From: Pseudomonas sp. GR 6-02
GTDB taxonomy: Bacteria; Pseudomonadota; Gammaproteobacteria; Pseudomonadales; Pseudomonadaceae
NCBI RefSeq assembly: GCF_001655615.1
Contig: NZ_CP011567.1
Location: 5,403,001-5,467,000 of the forward strand
Reading direction: 5' to 3'
DNA length: 64,000 bases
Positions 52,038-62,103 of this stretch are shown piece by piece. The position numbers and the translations under genes were made by a program. The notes beneath the pieces are model-generated. The model was not told the origin of the DNA. It made no database searches and saw only the letters and a list, made by a program, of their open reading frames with translations. How positions within the stretch are numbered: position 1 is the first letter of the stretch; the number at the start of each line of letters is the position of its first letter.

Positions 52038-52634
52038 TCAGTGCGCGTTAAGGGTTTGCCAACAGGGTATGCCGAAATGGCCGAGCAGTTCTGCGGTTTC
52101 GCACAGCGGCAAACCGACCACCGCCGAGTAACTGCCATTGAGCCCGGTAACGAACACCGCGCCCAGCCCTTGAATCCCGTAGCCGCCCGCCTTGTCCCGG
52201 GGTTCGCCGCTGGCCCAATAGGCCGCCGCTTCATCGCGGCCGATGGTGCGAAAACGCACCAGACTGCGCACCACCAGAGACTCGCAACGTTCACCATCGT
52301 GCACCGCAATCGCCGTCAGCACTTCATGCTCACACCCGGACAACAGCATAAGCATGGCGCACGCTTCGGCTTCATCCACCGGTTTGCCGAGAATTTTCCC
52401 GTCCAGCACCACGGCAGTGTCGGCGCCCAGCACGCAGAAATCCGCGTCGGACACGATCGCCCCGCGCCCGACCTCGGCCTTGCCGCGCGCCAGACGCTCG
52501 ACATAGGCCGATGGGGATTCTTCAGGGAAAGGGGTTTCGTCGATGTCCGCGCTGATGGTGGTGAACGGCACACCGATCTGAGCGAGCAGTTCACGCCGAC
52601 GCGGCGAGCCTGAGGCGAGGTACAGCTGTTTCAT
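52038..52634 (-). CDS. maf: Maf-family nucleotide pyrophosphatase
   Basis: 198 residues from ATG 52634. [12 protein letters not shown] at the start and the DTAVVLDG motif are typical. The YhdE branch hydrolyses dTTP and UTP, and Maf has been linked to septum control. The longer frame from 52793 was rejected because it covers a large hairpin and lacks a ribosome site. Confidence 0.92.
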   Translation of the reverse strand: MKQLYLASGSPRRRELLAQIGVPFTTISADIDETPFPEESPSAYVERLARGKAEVGRGAIVSDADFCVLGADTAVVLDGKILGKPVDEAEACAMLMLLSGCEHEVLTAIAVHDGERCESLVVRSLVRFRTIGRDEAAAYWASGEPRDKAGGYGIQGLGAVFVTGLNGSYSAVVGLPLCETAELLGHFGIPCWQTLNAH

Positions 52635-52653
52635 CAAGACATCTCCCTGTCTA

Positions 52654-52699
52654 GTGCCCTGTCTCACGAATACTGTTCCTTTTTGGCGAGACAGGGCAC
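52654..52699 (-). promoter_or_regulatory. Large hairpin between mreD and maf
   Basis: GTGCCCTGTCTC (52654-52665) and GAGACAGGGCAC (52688-52699) form a perfect 12-bp stem with a 22-base loop, 20 bases upstream of the maf start. No T-run follows on the minus strand, so it is probably a stability, processing or translation element. Confidence 0.55.
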
Positions 52700-52725
52700 C
52701 GGGTGCGAGCACATGCCTGACCGAA

Positions 52726-53217
52726 TTAATTGATTTTGTAGTGTCGACGCAAACCGCGCAAACCGAAGCTGATCCAAGGCCAGAGCAACGCACTGACCAG
52801 CGCTGGCAACACCAGCGCCAGGGTCGGCTGACGATTACCGGTCAGGGCGCTCAGCCACAACTGAACCAGTTGGGCGAGGCCGAAGATCACCAGGATCACC
52901 AGGCTCTGCTGCCACATCGGGAACATGCGCAGGCGCTGTTGCAGCGACAGCACCAGGAATGTAATGAGCGTGAGGATCAATGCGTTCTGGCCCAGCAACG
53001 TGCCATACAGCACGTCTTCGGCCAACCCCAGGCACCAGGCCGTCACCATGCCGACTTTCTGCGGCATGGCCAACGCCCAGAAGGCCAACAGCAAGGCCAG
53101 CCACAAAGGACGCAGGATTTCCATGAATTGCGGCAGCGGTGAAACGCTGAGCAACATGCCGATGGCGAACGTCAGCCAGACCATCCAGCCGTTTCGGGAG
53201 GAAGTTGCACCGCCCAT
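52726..53217 (-). CDS. mreD: Rod shape-determining protein MreD
   Basis: 163 residues with about five hydrophobic segments. It is the membrane part of the MreBCD elongation complex. Its start overlaps the mreC stop by one base. Confidence 0.93.
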   Translation of the reverse strand: MGGATSSRNGWMVWLTFAIGMLLSVSPLPQFMEILRPLWLALLLAFWALAMPQKVGMVTAWCLGLAEDVLYGTLLGQNALILTLITFLVLSLQQRLRMFPMWQQSLVILVIFGLAQLVQLWLSALTGNRQPTLALVLPALVSALLWPWISFGLRGLRRHYKIN

Positions 53218-54308
53218 TATTCTGTTCCCCCAGTAGTGGCCGGCGCGGCGACAGGCGGTTTGGCAGCAGGCTTCACGGCCGCGGGTTTGGGTTTGGCGGC
53301 CGTCGCCGTCGCGGGTGGCTTGGCGGCAGCAGGATGGGACGCGGCAGGTTTGACTGGGGTCGCGGCGGCAGGTGCGGCAGGTGCGGCAGCCGGAGTTGCA
53401 GCGGCAGCCGGTACCACCGACGCGGCCGGTTTCGGCACGGTTGCAGGAATGATCGGCCCGCCACCTTGCCGGTCCAGAGCCTCTTGAGCTTGGGCGGCTT
53501 CGTTGGCGCGCTCCTCGGCTGTGCGACCATCACTGAACACCAACAGCAAATAACGACTGCGGTTCAGCGCGGCAGTCGGCACCGCACGCACAATGGCAAA
53601 CGGTTGACCGGAATCGTGGATCACTTCCTTGACCGTCGCTACCGGGTAACCCGCCGGGAAACGCTGACCGAGGCCGGAGCTGACCAGCAGATCGCCTTCC
53701 TTAATATCGGCGGTATCGGCCACATGACGCAGCTCAAGGCGTTCCGGGTTGCCGGTGCCGCTGGCAATCGCACGCAGACCGTTACGGTTCACCTGCACCG
53801 GAATGCTGTGGGTGGTGTCGGTCAGCAACAGTACCCGAGAGGTGTACGGCATCAACTCGACCACCTGCCCCATCAGGCCACGGGCATCGAGCACCGGCTG
53901 ACCGAGGATCACACCGTCGCGCTCACCTTTATTGATGATGATGCGATGGGTAAAGGGGTTGGGGTCCATGCCGATCAACTCGGCCACTTCGACCTTCTCG
54001 TTGACCAGCGCGGAAGAGTTGAGCAACTCGCGCAGCCGAACGTTCTGCTCGGTGAGGGCGGCAAGCTTTTGCATGCGGCCCTGCAACAGCAGGTTTTCGG
54101 TTTTGAGTTTTTCGTTTTCGGCGACCAGCTCGGTCCGGCTGCCGAATTGGCTGGCCACACCTTGCCATAGCCGCTGTGGCAGGTCGGTGATCCAGTAAGA
54201 CTGCATCAGCACCAGCGACATTTGGCTACGCACTGGCTTGAGCAGTGTGAAGCGGGCATCGACCACCATCAGCGCGACCGATAGCACGACCAGCACCAAC
54301 AAGCGCAC
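53217..54308 (-). CDS. mreC: Cell shape-determining protein MreC
   Basis: 363 residues from GTG 54308. The frame probably begins 12 codons earlier at an ATT (54344), which has GGAGGAG at ideal distance; that would add IKPLFTKGPSLG, the usual cytoplasmic start of the family. One membrane helix is followed by a coiled coil (about 70-100) and the beta domains. The last ~95 residues are Ala/Pro/Lys-rich low complexity. MreC links MreB to the wall synthases. Confidence 0.93.
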   Translation of the reverse strand: MRLLVLVVLSVALMVVDARFTLLKPVRSQMSLVLMQSYWITDLPQRLWQGVASQFGSRTELVAENEKLKTENLLLQGRMQKLAALTEQNVRLRELLNSSALVNEKVEVAELIGMDPNPFTHRIIINKGERDGVILGQPVLDARGLMGQVVELMPYTSRVLLLTDTTHSIPVQVNRNGLRAIASGTGNPERLELRHVADTADIKEGDLLVSSGLGQRFPAGYPVATVKEVIHDSGQPFAIVRAVPTAALNRSRYLLLVFSDGRTAEERANEAAQAQEALDRQGGGPIIPATVPKPAASVVPAAAATPAAAPAAPAAATPVKPAASHPAAAKPPATATAAKPKPAAVKPAAKPPVAAPATTGGTE

Positions 54309-54350
54309 GCCCAGTGAGGGGCCTTTGGTGAAAAGCGGTTTAATAAGCCG

Positions 54351-54358
54351 CTCCTCCC
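54351..54358 (-). promoter_or_regulatory. Strong ribosome binding site of mreC
   Basis: GGGAGGAG on the minus strand ends six bases before ATT (54344-54342) in the mreC frame, with no ATG, GTG or TTG at suitable distance in that frame. Confidence 0.55.
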
Positions 54359-54429
54359 AGGCAAATGTTCTCTTTATTCATACGGCATCAAACCGGCCTG
54401 GATGCAGACTGACAGAAGATAAACGCCAA

Positions 54430-54455
54430 CAGGCAGCACTGCAAAGTGCTGCCTG
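54430..54455 (-). terminator. Hairpin between mreB and mreC
   Basis: CAGGCAGCACT and AGTGCTGCCTG form an 11-bp stem with a GCAA loop, about 33 bases after the mreB stop. The following T-run is interrupted (TTGGCGTTTATC), suggesting attenuation that lowers mreCD relative to mreB. Confidence 0.55.
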
Positions 54456-54487
54456 CGGGCTCACCAGCATAGATGCATCGGGCGAGA

Positions 54488-55537
<1,050 letters not shown>

Positions 55538-55569
55538 CTAGGCAACGCGTGGGTAAAAAAGTGCGGCAA

Positions 55570-55598
55570 ACTCTAACAACGACAGGGATTTTGGGCAA
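55570..55598 (-). promoter_or_regulatory. mreB promoter candidate
   Basis: On the minus strand -35 TTGCCC and -10 TAGAGT are spaced by 17 bases, about 45 bp before the mreB start. Confidence 0.5.
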
Positions 55599-55735
55599 GG
55601 CGCCAATATGTTAAATTGGCTGCTTTTCTGTGCACCAAGCACCACAATCGCGGCCTTGAGACCGTAGATATGCGGTAGTGTTCCGACAATCTAACACACG
55701 GACGCGGTCCGTTTTGTTTTCCACTGGAGATTCCC

Positions 55736-56023
55736 ATGGCGCTTGAACGCTCCGACGTGGAAAAAATCGCTCATCTGGCCTGCCTTGGCCTCAATGATGC
55801 CGATCTTCCACACATCACTTCGGCCCTGAACAGCATTCTCGGGCTGGTCGACGAAATGCAAGCGGTCAATACCGACGGTATCGAGCCGCTGGCCCACCCA
55901 CTGGAAGCCAGCCAGCGCCTGCGTGCAGACGTCGTGACCGAGACCAATCATCGCGAGGCCTATCAGTCCATCGCACCAGCGGTCGAAAACGGCCTGTACC
56001 TGGTTCCGAAAGTCATCGACTAA
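55736..56023 (+). CDS. gatC: Asp/Glu-tRNA amidotransferase subunit C
   Basis: 95 residues. [17 protein letters not shown] is the usual start. GatC stabilises GatA within the GatCAB complex. gatA follows after 16 bases. Confidence 0.95.
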   Translation: MALERSDVEKIAHLACLGLNDADLPHITSALNSILGLVDEMQAVNTDGIEPLAHPLEASQRLRADVVTETNHREAYQSIAPAVENGLYLVPKVID

Positions 56024-56039
56024 AGGGAAAGAGCCTGCA

Positions 56040-57491
56040 ATGCATCAATTGACTCTGGCCGAGATCGCCCGCGGACTCGCCGATAAAAAGTTTTCCTCCG
56101 AAGAGCTGACCAAAGTCCTGCTGGCGCGCATCGCCCAGCTCGACCCGCAGCTCAACAGTTTCATCAGCCTCACCGAAGACCTGGCACTGCAGCAGGCGAA
56201 AGCCGCTGACGCACGTCGGGCCAACGGTGAGAGCGGCGCCCTGCTCGGCGCGCCGATCGCCCACAAAGACCTGTTCTGCACCCAGGGCATCCGCACCAGC
56301 TGCGGCTCGAAGATGCTCGACAACTTCAAGGCGCCGTACGACGCCACCGTGGTCGCCAAACTGGCCGCTGCCGGGGCCGTGACTCTGGGCAAGACCAACA
56401 TGGACGAATTCGCCATGGGGTCGGCCAACGAGTCGAGCTACTACGGCGCGGTGAAAAACCCGTGGAACCTGGAATATGTTCCGGGCGGTTCGTCCGGCGG
56501 TTCCGCGGCGGCGGTGGCCGCTCGTCTGTTGCCGGCGGCAACGGGCACCGACACCGGCGGCTCCATTCGTCAGCCCGCTGCGCTGACCAACCTAACCGGC
56601 CTGAAACCGACGTACGGTCGTGTTTCGCGCTGGGGCATGATCGCCTACGCATCCAGCCTCGATCAGGGCGGCCCGCTGGCCCGTACCGCCGAAGACTGCG
56701 CGATCCTGCTGCAAGGCATGGCCGGTTTCGACCCGCAGGACTCCACCAGCATCGACGAGCCCGTGCCTGATTACAGCGCCGGCCTCAACGGTTCGCTGCA
56801 AGGCCTGCGCATCGGCGTGCCGAAGGAATACTTCAGCGCCGGCCTGGACCCGCGCATCGCCGACCTGATCATGGCCAGCGTTGAAGAGCTGAAAAAGCTC
56901 GGCGCCGTGATCAAGGAAATCAGCCTGCCGAACATGCAGCACGCGATTCCTGCGTACTACGTGATCGCCCCGGCGGAAGCGTCCTCCAACCTGTCGCGCT
57001 TCGATGGCGTACGTTTCGGCTATCGCTGCGAAGACCCGAAAAACCTGGAAGACCTGTACAAGCGTTCCCGTGGCGAAGGTTTCGGCCCGGAAGTGCAGCG
57101 CCGGATCATGGTCGGTGCCTATGCGCTGTCGGCCGGTTACTACGACGCCTACTACCTGAAGGCGCAGAAGATCCGTCGTCTGATCAAGAACGACTTCATG
57201 GCCGCCTTCAATGAGGTCGACATCATCCTCGGCCCAACCACGCCGAACCCGGCCTGGAAGCTCGGCGCCAAGAACAACGACCCGGTCGCCGCGTATCTGG
57301 AAGACGTCTACACCATCACCGCCAACCTCGCCGGTCTGCCGGGCTTGTCCATGCCTGCAGGTTTTGTCGATGGCCTGCCGGTCGGCGTGCAACTGCTCGC
57401 CCCGTATTTCCAGGAAGGTCGCCTGTTGAACGTTGCCCATCAGTATCAGCAAAACACTGACTGGCACACCCGCACCCCAACCGGCTTCTGA
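56040..57491 (+). CDS. gatA: Asp/Glu-tRNA amidotransferase subunit A
   Basis: 483 residues. The amidase Ser-cisSer-Lys triad is visible: Lys in IAHKDLFC and the Ser pair in [13 protein letters not shown]. It releases ammonia from glutamine for GatB. The gap to gatB is ten bases. Confidence 0.97.
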   Translation: MHQLTLAEIARGLADKKFSSEELTKVLLARIAQLDPQLNSFISLTEDLALQQAKAADARRANGESGALLGAPIAHKDLFCTQGIRTSCGSKMLDNFKAPYDATVVAKLAAAGAVTLGKTNMDEFAMGSANESSYYGAVKNPWNLEYVPGGSSGGSAAAVAARLLPAATGTDTGGSIRQPAALTNLTGLKPTYGRVSRWGMIAYASSLDQGGPLARTAEDCAILLQGMAGFDPQDSTSIDEPVPDYSAGLNGSLQGLRIGVPKEYFSAGLDPRIADLIMASVEELKKLGAVIKEISLPNMQHAIPAYYVIAPAEASSNLSRFDGVRFGYRCEDPKNLEDLYKRSRGEGFGPEVQRRIMVGAYALSAGYYDAYYLKAQKIRRLIKNDFMAAFNEVDIILGPTTPNPAWKLGAKNNDPVAAYLEDVYTITANLAGLPGLSMPAGFVDGLPVGVQLLAPYFQEGRLLNVAHQYQQNTDWHTRTPTGF

Positions 57492-57501
57492 GGAGAAACA
57501 C

Positions 57502-58947
57502 ATGCAATGGGAAGTCGTGATCGGGCTGGAGATTCATACCCAGCTCACCACCCGGTCGAAAATCTTTTCCGGTAGTTCCACCACCTTCGGTTCCGAGCCG
57601 AACACCCAGGCCAGCCTGGTTGACCTCGGCATGCCCGGCGTATTGCCGGTGCTGAACCAGGAAGCAGTGCGCATGGCGGTGATGTTCGGCCTGGCCATCG
57701 ATGCCGAGATCGGTCAGCACAACGTGTTCGCCCGCAAAAACTACTTCTACCCGGACCTGCCCAAGGGCTATCAGATCAGCCAGATGGAATTGCCGATCGT
57801 CGGCAAGGGCCACCTGGACATCGCCCTCGACGACGGCACGGTCAAACGCGTCGGCATCACTCGCGCGCACCTGGAAGAAGACGCCGGTAAAAGCCTGCAC
57901 GAAGAATTCAGCGGCGCCACCGGCATCGACCTGAACCGTGCCGGCACGCCGTTGCTGGAAATCGTTTCCGAGCCGGACATGCGCAGCGCCAAGGAAGCCG
58001 TGGCTTACGTCAAGGCTATCCACGCGCTGGTACGCTACCTGGGCATCTGCGACGGCAACATGGCCGAAGGCTCGCTGCGTTGCGACTGCAACGTGTCGAT
58101 CCGTCCGAAAGGCCAGGCCGAGTTCGGTACTCGCTGCGAGATCAAGAACGTTAACTCGTTCCGCTTCATCGAGAAGGCGATCAATAGCGAAGTGCAACGC
58201 CAAATCGAACTGATCGAAGACGGCGGCAAAGTGATCCAGCAAACCCGCCTGTACGATCCGAACAAGGACGAAACCCGTCCGATGCGCAGCAAAGAGGAAG
58301 CCAACGACTACCGTTACTTCCCCGACCCGGACCTGCTGCCGGTGGTCATCGAGGACTCGTTCCTCAACGAGGTGCGCGCCACCCTGCCGGAACTGCCGCC
58401 GCAGAAACGCGAGCGTTTCCAGCAGCAGTTCGGTTTGTCGGTGTATGACGCCAGCGTACTGGCCACCAGCCGCGAACAAGCCGATTACTTCGAGAAAGTC
58501 GTGAGCATCAGTGGCGACGCCAAACTGGCGGCCAACTGGGTCATGGTTGAACTGGGCAGCCTGCTGAACAAGCAAGGCCTGGACATCGACCAGTCGCCGG
58601 TTTCGGCCGAGCAACTGGGCGGCATGCTGTTGCGCATCAAGGACAACACTATCTCCGGCAAGATCGCCAAAGTGGTGTTTGAAGCCATGGCCAACGGCGA
58701 AGGCAGCGCGGACGAAATCATCGACAAACGCGGCCTCAAGCAAGTGACCGACACCGGCGCGATCTCGGCGGTACTGGACGAAATGCTCGCGGCCAACGCT
58801 GAACAGGTCGAACAATACCGCGCGGCAGACGAAGCCAAACGCGGCAAGATGTTCGGCTTCTTCGTCGGCCAGGCCATGAAAGCCTCCAAAGGCAAGGCCA
58901 ACCCGCAACAGGTCAACGAACTGCTTAAAAGCAAGCTCGAAGGCTGA
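57502..58947 (+). CDS. gatB: Asp/Glu-tRNA amidotransferase subunit B
   Basis: 481 residues from ATG 57502, with GAGGAG upstream; the longer frame starts inside gat[12 protein letters not shown] and the zinc/kinase motifs are present, with a C-terminal YqeY-like tail. It activates mischarged Glu-tRNA(Gln) or Asp-tRNA(Asn) and amidates it with ammonia from GatA. Confidence 0.97.
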   Translation: MQWEVVIGLEIHTQLTTRSKIFSGSSTTFGSEPNTQASLVDLGMPGVLPVLNQEAVRMAVMFGLAIDAEIGQHNVFARKNYFYPDLPKGYQISQMELPIVGKGHLDIALDDGTVKRVGITRAHLEEDAGKSLHEEFSGATGIDLNRAGTPLLEIVSEPDMRSAKEAVAYVKAIHALVRYLGICDGNMAEGSLRCDCNVSIRPKGQAEFGTRCEIKNVNSFRFIEKAINSEVQRQIELIEDGGKVIQQTRLYDPNKDETRPMRSKEEANDYRYFPDPDLLPVVIEDSFLNEVRATLPELPPQKRERFQQQFGLSVYDASVLATSREQADYFEKVVSISGDAKLAANWVMVELGSLLNKQGLDIDQSPVSAEQLGGMLLRIKDNTISGKIAKVVFEAMANGEGSADEIIDKRGLKQVTDTGAISAVLDEMLAANAEQVEQYRAADEAKRGKMFGFFVGQAMKASKGKANPQQVNELLKSKLEG

Positions 58948-58951
58948 TGAG

Positions 58952-58982
58952 AATGGAGCCAACTTTCAATATTGGCTCCATT
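58952..58982 (+). terminator. Terminator-like hairpin after gatB
   Basis: AATGGAGCCAA and TTGGCTCCATT form a perfect 11-bp stem with a nine-base loop, beginning five bases after the gatB stop. The T-run is short. Confidence 0.6.
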
Positions 58983-58986
58983 CCTT

Positions 58987-59116
58987 GTGGCGAGGGAGCT
59001 TGCTCCCGCTGGTCTGCGAAGCAGGCCCAAATCGGCAACCGCACTCTTTCAGCGAGAATGCATCAGCCGATTTTGCGACCGTTTCTTGGTCGAGCGGGAG
59101 CAAGCGCCCTCGCCAC
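58987..59116. repeat. REPIN: two inverted REPs
   Basis: GTGGCGAGGGAGCTTGCTCC with CGCT (58987-59010) and its inverted copy with one mismatch at 59093-59116 flank about 80 bp. Inside, AATCGGC and GCCGATT add a nested stem. This is the REP-doublet form mobilised by RAYT transposases; no RAYT gene is in the window. Confidence 0.85.
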
Positions 59117-59138
59117 ATTTATTTTGGGAGCCGTCCAA

Positions 59139-59513
59139 ATGAAACGTCTGCTCAGCGCTTGCGCCTTACTCTCTCTGCTGGCCGGTTGTGCCAGTACCGA
59201 CACCATCGATCCACACGGCTACGACAAGACCGGCACGGCTTCGTATTACGGTGCCAAGCACCATGGCAAAAACACCGCCAGCGGTGAGCGTTTCAACCAG
59301 CATGGCCTGACCGCTGCCCATCGCCAGTTGCCATTCGGCACCCGGGTGAAGATTACCAACCTGAATAACGACAGATCCTGTGTGGTACGCATCAACGACC
59401 GTGGACCGTATTCTCGCGGGCGCCTGATCGACGTGTCCCGTGAAGCGGCCGAACAGTTGGGCATGCTGCGCAGTGGCACCGCGAAGGTTCGCGTGCAAGC
59501 CCTCGACGACTGA
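59139..59513 (+). CDS. RlpA-like DPBB lipoprotein
   Basis: 124 residues from ATG 59139. The lipobox is LAGC (Cys near 17). The double-psi beta-barrel has GTASYYGAKHHGKNTASGE and RINDRGPYSRGR. It lacks the SPOR domain of true RlpA, so it is a short relative that may cut glycan strands or bind peptidoglycan. It is next to the REPIN. Confidence 0.87.
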   Translation: MKRLLSACALLSLLAGCASTDTIDPHGYDKTGTASYYGAKHHGKNTASGERFNQHGLTAAHRQLPFGTRVKITNLNNDRSCVVRINDRGPYSRGRLIDVSREAAEQLGMLRSGTAKVRVQALDD

Positions 59514-59563
59514 TAGATGGAGCGCTGACTATTTTCGGACTGGCCGATTTACCCCTGATCAGC

Positions 59564-60625
59564 GTGATTGAATTGCTCTGCGGTCTGTTTTTATTGATCG
59601 CCGGCGCCGAACTGATGGTGCGCGCCGCGGTACGCCTGGCCGCGCGCCTGCATGTGCGGCCGCTGATCATCGGCCTGACCATCGTGGCCCTCGGCAGCAG
59701 CGCACCGCAGATGGCGGTCAGCTTGCAAGCCACCCTGGCGCAAAACGCCGACATCGCCGTCGGTAGCGTGATCGGCAGCAGCATCTTCAACATCCTCGTC
59801 ACCCTCGGGCTCTCGGCGCTGATTACTCCATTGCGGGTTTCGCGACAATTGGTGCGTCTGGATATTCCACTGATGATCGGCGCCAGCCTGCTGGTGTTCG
59901 TACTGGCGTGGAACAAAGAACTGAATCGGGTCGACGGCATGATGCTGCTGGCCGCGCTGGCGCTGTACCTGGGCTTGCTGCTGCGCCAGTCGCGGCACTC
60001 GACCCGTCCGCCATCAGGGGCTCATGAAGCGTCGCAGGCACCGTGGTTCAGCAGCCTGCTGATGATTGTCGCCGGGCTGGCGATGCTGGTGTTCGCCGGG
60101 CACTTGTTGCTCGGCGCCGCGGTGGCGGTCGCGACCGACCTGGGGTTGTCGGAGCGGATCATCGGCCTGACCATCGTCGCCGTCAGCACCTCCCTGCCGG
60201 AACTGGCCACTTCGTTGATCGCCGCGCTGCGCGGTCAGCGGGACATCGCGGTGGGCAACGTGATCGGCAGCAACCTGTTCAACCTCTTGGGCGTGCTCGG
60301 GCTGACCGCATTGATCGCACCATCACCACTGTCGGTCTCGCCCAACGCGCTGGATTTCGATTTGCCGGTGATGCTTGGAGTCGCGCTGCTGTGCCTGCCT
60401 GTGTTCTATTCCGGCTACCGGGTGACCCGCGCCGAAGGCCTGCTGTTTTTGGGCTTGTACCTGGCCTATGGGCTGCACGTGGTGTCGTTCACCGCGGGCA
60501 TGCCACTGGCCGGCAAGCTTGAACACCTGATGCTGTTTTTCGTCCTGCCAGCGCTGGTGGCGTTTTTGCTGTTCACCTCGCTTCGCGCCTGGCGTCGCCA
60601 ACACCACAAGAGGGAAATGCCATGA
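59564..60625 (+). CDS. YrbG-type sodium/calcium exchanger family protein
   Basis: 353 residues from GTG 59564 with about ten hydrophobic segments. The two inverted alpha-repeats are clear. The second is normal (STSLPELATS and GSNLFN), but the first reads GSSAPQMAVS and GSSIFN, so the acidic ligand is Gln and the Asn ligand is Ser. It may therefore carry a different ion or have altered coupling. It overlaps the following gene by four bases. Confidence 0.85.
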   Translation: MIELLCGLFLLIAGAELMVRAAVRLAARLHVRPLIIGLTIVALGSSAPQMAVSLQATLAQNADIAVGSVIGSSIFNILVTLGLSALITPLRVSRQLVRLDIPLMIGASLLVFVLAWNKELNRVDGMMLLAALALYLGLLLRQSRHSTRPPSGAHEASQAPWFSSLLMIVAGLAMLVFAGHLLLGAAVAVATDLGLSERIIGLTIVAVSTSLPELATSLIAALRGQRDIAVGNVIGSNLFNLLGVLGLTALIAPSPLSVSPNALDFDLPVMLGVALLCLPVFYSGYRVTRAEGLLFLGLYLAYGLHVVSFTAGMPLAGKLEHLMLFFVLPALVAFLLFTSLRAWRRQHHKREMP

Positions 60626-61002
60626 GCACTGATAAGAAGCCTGGGGTTGAAATCCGCCGCCAAGTGATGGGCGACGCGTTCGTCGACCGCGCCCTGGGCA
60701 ACGCCACCGAATTCACCCAGCCGCTGCAGGACTTCGTCAATGAGCACGCCTGGGGCGGCGTGTGGAACCGTGAAGGTTTGCCGCTGAAAACCCGCAGCCT
60801 GATCACTCTCGCTGCGCTGACCGCGTTGAAGTGCCCGCAAGAACTGAAAGGCCATGTGCGCGGTGCGTTGAACAACGGTTGCACGGTGGAAGAGATTCGC
60901 GAAGCGCTGCTGCATTGCGCGGTGTACGCCGGTGTGCCGGCGGCGATCGATGCATTTCGGGCGGCGCAGGAAGTGATCGACACCTATCAGAAGCCGGAGT
61001 AG
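60622..61002 (+). CDS. Carboxymuconolactone decarboxylase-family protein
   Basis: 126 residues. LKCPQELKGHVRGALNNGC and EALLHCAVYAGVPAA are the CMD signature with Cys/His. The family includes 4-carboxymuconolactone decarboxylases and AhpD-like peroxidase partners; the substrate is unknown. Its start overlaps the exchanger stop by four bases. Confidence 0.87.
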   Translation: MSTDKKPGVEIRRQVMGDAFVDRALGNATEFTQPLQDFVNEHAWGGVWNREGLPLKTRSLITLAALTALKCPQELKGHVRGALNNGCTVEEIREALLHCAVYAGVPAAIDAFRAAQEVIDTYQKPE

Positions 61003-61032
61003 GCGACCTGAAGAACACCGCAAATCCCGAGG

Positions 61033-61974
61033 TTAGATCCACCCACCCCACTGCAACAGAAAGATCCCGATGTTGGTGGTGACCGCCGCCATCAGTGTAG
61101 TAATCACGATGATCGCCGCCGCCAGTTCATGATTGCCATTGGCCTGCCGGGCCATGACGAAACTGGCCGCGGCGGTCGGGCTGCCGAAGTACAGAAACAG
61201 AATCCCCAACTCCGCCCCACGAAAGCCCCAGAGCCAGGCGCCGAGTGTCGCCAGCACCGGCAGGCCGATCATCTTCACCAGACTTGAACTCAGCGCCATC
61301 GTGCCGCTTTTACGCATTGCCGCCAGCGACAACGTGCCACCGATGCAGATCAATGCCAATGGCAAGGTGGTTTGCGCCAAATATTGACCGGACCTCTCCA
61401 GCCATCCCGGCAAGCCGATCTGGAACCAGGCAAATGGTGCGGCCGCAATCACACTGATGACCAGCGGATTGGCCATCACACTTTTGCAGATACTCCACGG
61501 ATCAGACTTGATCACCGGGCTATAGACCGCCAGCACAATGGTTGAGAGCGTGTTGTAAAACAGGATCACCAGCGCCGCGAGAATCGCCCCAAGGGAAATG
61601 CCATAGTCGCCGTACATGCTCGCCGCCAGGGCCAGGCCGATTACCCCGTTATTGCCGCGAAACGCGCCTTGGGTGTAAATGCCCCGATCTTCCCGCGGGC
61701 ATTTCCAGATCGCCCAACCCCAGGCAATTGCAAAGCACATCAGGGTCGCGACCGAGAAGTAGATCAGCAGCGCCGGTTGCAACGCAGCGTGCAGGTCGGC
61801 ATGCAAGATGCCCAGAAACAGCAACGCCGGCATGGTGACATTGAACACCAGGGCCGACGCAGTATGGATGAAGTTGTCGTTGATCCAGTCGATGCGCTTG
61901 AGCAGCACACCCAGAAACAGCATGGCAAACACCGGCGCAGTGATGTTCAGGGTTTCGAGGAAAATAGCCTGCAT
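61033..61974 (-). CDS. AEC family transporter
   Basis: 313 residues from ATG 61974; the longer frame is unsupported. About ten hydrophobic helices and GAFRGNNGVIGLALA mark the auxin-efflux-carrier family. Known members export auxin or malonate-like anions; the substrate here is unknown. It converges on the CMD gene. Confidence 0.88.
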   Translation of the reverse strand: MQAIFLETLNITAPVFAMLFLGVLLKRIDWINDNFIHTASALVFNVTMPALLFLGILHADLHAALQPALLIYFSVATLMCFAIAWGWAIWKCPREDRGIYTQGAFRGNNGVIGLALAASMYGDYGISLGAILAALVILFYNTLSTIVLAVYSPVIKSDPWSICKSVMANPLVISVIAAAPFAWFQIGLPGWLERSGQYLAQTTLPLALICIGGTLSLAAMRKSGTMALSSSLVKMIGLPVLATLGAWLWGFRGAELGILFLYFGSPTAAASFVMARQANGNHELAAAIIVITTLMAAVTTNIGIFLLQWGGWI

Positions 61975-62048
61975 GCCGGGGGAACCTTGGGTGGGCGTCG
62001 TTAGGGGGCTAATGATAAGCCACCGGAGACGTCGGCGTCTGGTAGACC

Positions 62049-62074
62049 GTCTTCGCAGGCTTGCCCGCGAAGAC
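62049..62074. repeat. REP palindrome between the AEC gene and the MCE gene
   Basis: GTCTTCGC and GCGAAGAC form an 8-bp stem around AGGCTTGCCC, a shorter relative of the element at 15853-15902. Confidence 0.65.
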
Positions 62075-62103
62075 GTCCTGATAAACGCCAAATTAACCTC
62101 AGG

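Noticed and set aside
57316..58962. A 548-codon minus-strand frame over gatA-gatB
   Set aside because: It is antisense to the gatCAB genes and has no motif.
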